From assembly GCF_019320115.1 (NCBI RefSeq), contig NC_089589.1:25768487-25832486 (forward strand): DNA of 64,000 nt, in the 5' to 3' direction. The notes beneath the pieces are model-generated. The model ran no database searches and was not told where the DNA came from. It saw only the letters and a program-made list of their open reading frames with translations. The first letter of the stretch is position 1. Every line of letters begins with the position of its first letter. Source of the DNA: Miscanthus floridulus. Taxonomy: Eukaryota > Streptophyta > Magnoliopsida > Poales > Poaceae. The position numbers and the translations under genes were made by a program. Below, piece after piece: positions 60,439-64,000 of the stretch.

Positions 60439-61601
60439 TGGGGAAGAAGAGCGCATGGTTTCAGCAGCGCGCGCCGCATCCCTTCTCGCCTTGCTGTTGA
60501 GGCCCTCCGGAGCGCGGATCTCGGCATCGGCGACCACAGCGCCGAGGAGGAGGAGCTTCTCACGGCACCGCGACTCTGCGAGATGGTACGGGTCCTCACT
60601 CGCGCTCCAGCTCCCATCCTCTTCATTCGTGTGGCGCGTTTATTTCGGGATTCTCTTCATTATTTGGTTGGCTAATTTCTTCGGAAGAGAGTGTTAAAGT
60701 CGCGGGTTGAGCCGACCAACTCTGTGTGAGGGCAAGGTGTTCGAGATTATGCGGATTACATTTGCTCTGCCTCTAGTAGGACACAAATTGTATGTCTGTT
60801 CAGGAGGGAAGGGGAACCGAATCGGATGGAGTCGCGTTATGTTAGCCCTACCCTGTTCTTGTGCAGAATTCGTGCATTTGGGCATGGGCTGGTAGCCTGG
60901 TACTATTTTGAGAAGGGGCAGGGGCAGGGGCGAAGGCGAGGGCGAGGGCGGGCTCATGCTCGAGGAAGCCTTCAGATTCAGATAGAAGCCGGTGGGGGGA
61001 GAGGAGTCTGCCGCTCCTGGTTTTGCATAAAAATAGTCAAATATCTTGTCATCCAGAAACACGCTCCAGTGGTCTGTGGACCGAAACCATAGTTTCGTTC
61101 CAAGATTCAATACTGATTTCCAAATGGGACCTCATAGTTGTGGCTGAGCTAGGAACTGCTATGACTGCCGTGTCTCCTAAGCCTTTCCATTGTCAATGGA
61201 CAAGGAGATCGGAGCTCGAGGAGATTGTGGCAATTTCCTACACTCTGAAGCATCAGGTGGGTGCTTGGAGCCCTGGATAAATATACAGTACAGAAACGTG
61301 CAACACTATTGAGATTTTTTTTGTGGTGTTGGATTTTGTGTATCAACTACAGTTTCGTATTGGGTGAATCGTGAGAAATCCTGCTGGCAAGCACCATGCC
61401 AGGATGCAAGCACACTTTGATATGCGCTTACTTAGGCCATGAAGGCTTGTTATTTTAAAAATTGGGAGGTTTTGTGAATTAACCAAATTTGCATGTTTGC
61501 ACTTTTATGTAGGACATCGTTTGTGAAGTGTGTGGTGTTGTTGGCTACGGGCAGCTTTTAGTACAATGTAGCAACTGCAAGAACGCTGCGAGGCACCTGT
61601 A
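60439..61601 (+). pseudogene. Incomplete PHD-like zinc-finger gene
   Basis: A GC-rich first exon has ATG at 60439 (good context GCCATGG, but stops after 20 codons) or at 60455 (MVSAARAASLLALLL, basic and hydrophobic, perhaps organelle-targeting) and a GT donor after 60587. Two downstream exons join in frame: one ending at 61257 (RRSELEEIVAISYTLKHQ) and 61514-61600 (DIVCEVCGVVGYGQLLVQC, then SNCKNAARHL). The second has a CxxC...CxxC...H pattern like the start of a PHD-type finger in plant AIPP2-like proteins. No exon completing the finger follows before repeat DNA begins near 61860, so the gene seems truncated or its remaining exons are not recognisable. The link from first exon to zinc-finger exons is unproven. 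Confidence 0.45.
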
Positions 61602-61859
61602 ACTTCTCTTTCTACTTGTTCTTCAAAGTCTTCATGTCTTCTATTTTCAAATTAAAGTTCCTAAGTAAAAGAACAAAACAAATGCATGAGTTTTGATTAT
61701 CTTGTCGTAATGAAGTTTGGAATTGCTTGGATGCATGATTTATTAACATTTTATAGAGAATTATTTGCTTCAATTCTGTCCTTGTTAATCACATCCATAA
61801 GATTATCTTTGCATACTGGACTGCTTGTTTATTTGTCATTATGGTGTTCAAAAGCCCCA

Positions 61860-62700
61860 AATGTTTTTAGGATTCTCATTTGAGTCCTTGAACTAATAAA
61901 AGTGACCATCTAGGTCTTTAATCAATTGCTAATTCTCATTTGGGTCCACGAACTAAAAAAGGTGACCATCTAAGTCCTCAATCTCTGTTGCGCTCGACTA
62001 AAGGTCCAAAACCTGCCATGCCACTGACAATTGCCTATGTGGACACGCCAGTTAAGGTTGCAAAAAAAAAAAGCATCCCCTACCCCTCCATCTCTCTCCC
62101 CCAGCAGTCCTTGCCTTTGTTGCAGCCCACCTCTCTTTGTTTGTTCCATGGGCGCTGAGCATGTACCTTTGGAGCACAGGAGAGCGTGCGGGCATAGCCG
62201 CGAGGCCGGTACGCACGGGACCAACGGGAGGCAGAGGGAGTGGACATGGAGGAGAGGGGGATGGAGGGTTCTTCTGCAAGTGGAATGGGTATGTGGGACG
62301 TGGATCAACAGTTTTAAGTTCCCGGGTGCGTAGGACATATGTCTCTATGATTTGGTGTGCTTTGGGACATCATCCCGACTCACATCCCAAACATTGACCC
62401 GTCGTTGTGCCGCGCCGTCCCAGAACCACGATTCGGAATGACCGTTCTTGGGACATGGAACCCCACTAAGACACAATTCGTGTGACTTTGACTGGCAGAA
62501 CCATTAGGCATACAAAGGTGATGTGGTGGGATTTGGACCTCTTCTCGGGCGCATCATTAGTTGAAGGACCTAAATGGTCACTTTTTTAGTTGGACTCATG
62601 TGAGAATCTATAGTAGATTGAGGACCTAGATGGTCACTTTAGTTCTATGACCTCATTGAGAGTCCATAAAAAGTTCTAAGGACTCATGGTGCATTTTACT
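61860..62700. mobile_element. Mutator-like non-autonomous element with tandem subrepeats in its ends
   Basis: Both ends carry two direct copies of a unit with AAGTGACCATCTAGGTC and TTCTCATTTGAGTCC (61870-61985), inverted at 62560-62690. The centre (62090-62330) is GC-rich and different. The exact termini and duplication could not be set. Confidence 0.6.
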
Positions 62701-62810
62701 TTTTTTTTACATTCCACTTTCTTAAGAGCCATGCAGTCAAGTCTCATTGTAATTAGGGCTTGTTAGGCGAAGCTCTAGCTCCAATACTTTTTGTAGTTAC
62801 TCATTCCTAA

Positions 62811-63945
62811 GGCCCTGTTTGGCATGGCTCCACTCCTAAACTCCAGCAACTCCATCAAAAAATCCAGCCAAACACCCCAACTCCAAAACTCTATGGAGCT
62901 GCCAACTCTATGGAGTTGTAGTGCAAATGGAGGTGGAGTTTTGGAGCACCTCTTTTGCTGCTCTATACCCCTCTCTTTTGAACCTCCTCGTGGAGTTTTG
63001 GAGCACCTCTTTTGCTGCTCTATAACCCTCTCTTTTGAACCTCCTCGTGGAGTTGATGGGTAATTACCCACCAATGCCACTGGTTACATAAAAAAAACGT
63101 TTCGCTTCTATTCTTCGAGTCTCCCCACGCATCCCATTTTCCCATTCCCGCGGGGGATCTCCGTCCTGACTCTTCTAGGACCGGCGCCGTTTCCGCCGCC
63201 GCCAGGCAGACCGGCGGCCGCCGTCCAGTCGAGCCCCGCACCCAGCCGCCCTAGGCCCGCCGCTGGTCTCCTAGCCCCGCCCGGCCGCCTGCCGCAGAAC
63301 CCGCCCTCTGCTCCAGATCAGCACGGCCCGTCGTTTCACCATGGCATTTCCGTCGCGGGCGGCTCTGCTCTTCGCGGGGGTGCTCGTGGTGTTGGCGGCG
63401 CCGGCGGCGGTAGCGGGAGCGGGAGGAGGGAGCGTCTGCTTCGACCGAGTGTTCAGTTTCAGGGACTCGCTCACGGATACCGGCAACTTCCTGCTCTCCG
63501 TGCCCGACGACTTCCCGGACCCCGCGCGGAACCTCCCCTACGGCCAGACCTTCTTCGGCCGCCCCTCCGGCCGATACTCCGACGGCCGCAACCTGCTCGA
63601 CTTCTTCGGTAACCTCCAACTGTCTCCTTGCCTTACGTGTTTGTTATCAGTGCTTGCTGCTCGTCCTCGCCGCCGTTCGTCCTGATTAATGGGGATGGAA
63701 TCTCCAGGACTTCGCCGTCGTTCGTCCTGACGAAGAAGAAGACAGGGTGGAGAGGCTGACATGTGGGGACGTGAGTTGGGGGTAACAATGGCAATTCATC
63801 CTAAAAGTTGTCTTTTTGGAGCTGAAGGTACTCTCCCAGCCAAACACCTCCATCAGACAGTTCCAACTCCACCCAGAGCTGGCTCCACCTGGAGTTATGG
63901 AGTAGAGCAGCTCCACCCAGAGTTGGAGTCATGTCAAACAGGGCC
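62811..63945. mobile_element. PIF/Harbinger-type element that encloses a GDSL gene fragment
   Basis: The ends GGCCCTGTTTGGCATGGCTC and, inverted, GGCCCTGTTTGACATGACTC differ at two positions and are flanked by TAA on both sides (62808-62810 and 63946-63948). Both terminal 150-250 bases are rich in CTCCAACTCC/GGAGTTGG. A 57-base tandem duplication sits at about 62936-63049. The interior (63080-63700) is GC-rich and includes a gene start, so this looks like a Pack-type element. The alternative is two separate elements on either side of a resident gene. Confidence 0.65.
63341..63608 (+). pseudogene. GDSL esterase/lipase, first exon only
   Basis: ATG at 63341 starts a hydrophobic signal peptide (AALLFAGVLVVLAAPAAVA). 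The GDSL block follows, reading FSFRDSLTDTGNF. The family motif has Gly where this has Arg, one residue before the block containing the catalytic Ser. NLPYGQTFFGRPSGRYSDGR and NLLDFF follow, normal for exon 1 of plant GDSL lipases. A donor (GGTAACC) lies at 63609. The exon 2 blocks are not present before the element end at 63945 or the window end. Secreted ester hydrolases of this family act in the cell wall and in defence; this copy has only about a quarter of the protein and is probably a captured fragment. Confidence 0.7.
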
Positions 63946-64000
63946 TAACTATAGAAATTCTTGGAGCTGGAGCTGCGAGCTGACTTAGTATTGAGTTGAG

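Overview
This is plant nuclear DNA, almost certainly from a grass and probably a panicoid. The reasons are spliceosomal GT-AG genes, CACTA elements with the palindromic TTTAGTCCCGG...CCGGGACTAAA subterminal repeats typical of grasses, Stowaway, PIF/Harbinger and Mutator-like elements, and several degenerate Copia and Gypsy retrotransposons. Most of the 64 kb is transposable-element DNA. I see no bacterial operons, CRISPR array, rRNA or confident tRNA gene. The species is inference.

Layout. 1-9003: CACTA element 1, plus strand. It has the 3' part of a TNP2 transposase (frameshifted), an unusual internal block of terminal-type repeats, and an eight-exon second gene (TNPA/DUF8039-like region plus a Ulp1-like cysteine peptidase) with one frameshift. 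9975-10781 and 20832-21810 (minus): two paralogous ribosome-inactivating-protein (RIP) genes. The downstream copy has a predicted first exon; the other lacks one and has a changed catalytic-motif residue. The 10 kb between them holds a gag-only Gypsy-type element (11309-~17790) whose 5' LTR is split by CACTA element 2 (11574-14015, AAA target duplication), then small MITE- and SINE-like repeats. 25239-29885: a degenerate Copia element whose 3' LTR contains a PIF/Harbinger element (27247-29661, TAA duplication) with ORF1 remnants. 30286-31142: a PIF-like element. 32361-33408: a Mutator-like fold-back element with a perfect 9-bp duplication. 34650-38060 (minus): a 3'-truncated, inactivated Copia polyprotein. 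38265-47800: CACTA element 3, minus strand, with a truncated TNP2 pseudogene and a Ulp1-type second gene. 48194-49131: two Stowaway-type elements. 49830-51492: a GC-rich Pack-MULE with a perfect 9-bp duplication. 52918-53458: another Mutator-like MITE.

Host genes resume at the right. 54618-57194 is an apparently intact seven-exon WNK-family protein kinase (predicted 453 aa) with two G-boxes upstream. 60439-61601 holds exons of an incomplete PHD-like zinc-finger gene. 62811-63945 is a PIF/Harbinger-type element that appears to enclose the first exon of a GDSL esterase/lipase gene.

The most notable signals are: Ulp1-like peptidases in all three CACTA elements (one has kept essentially only the peptidase); the RIP pair separated by nested transposons; gene-fragment capture by two element classes (Pack-MULE and PIF-type); and three Helitron-like 3' termini. 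Exon models were built by eye from splice signals and reading-frame continuity.
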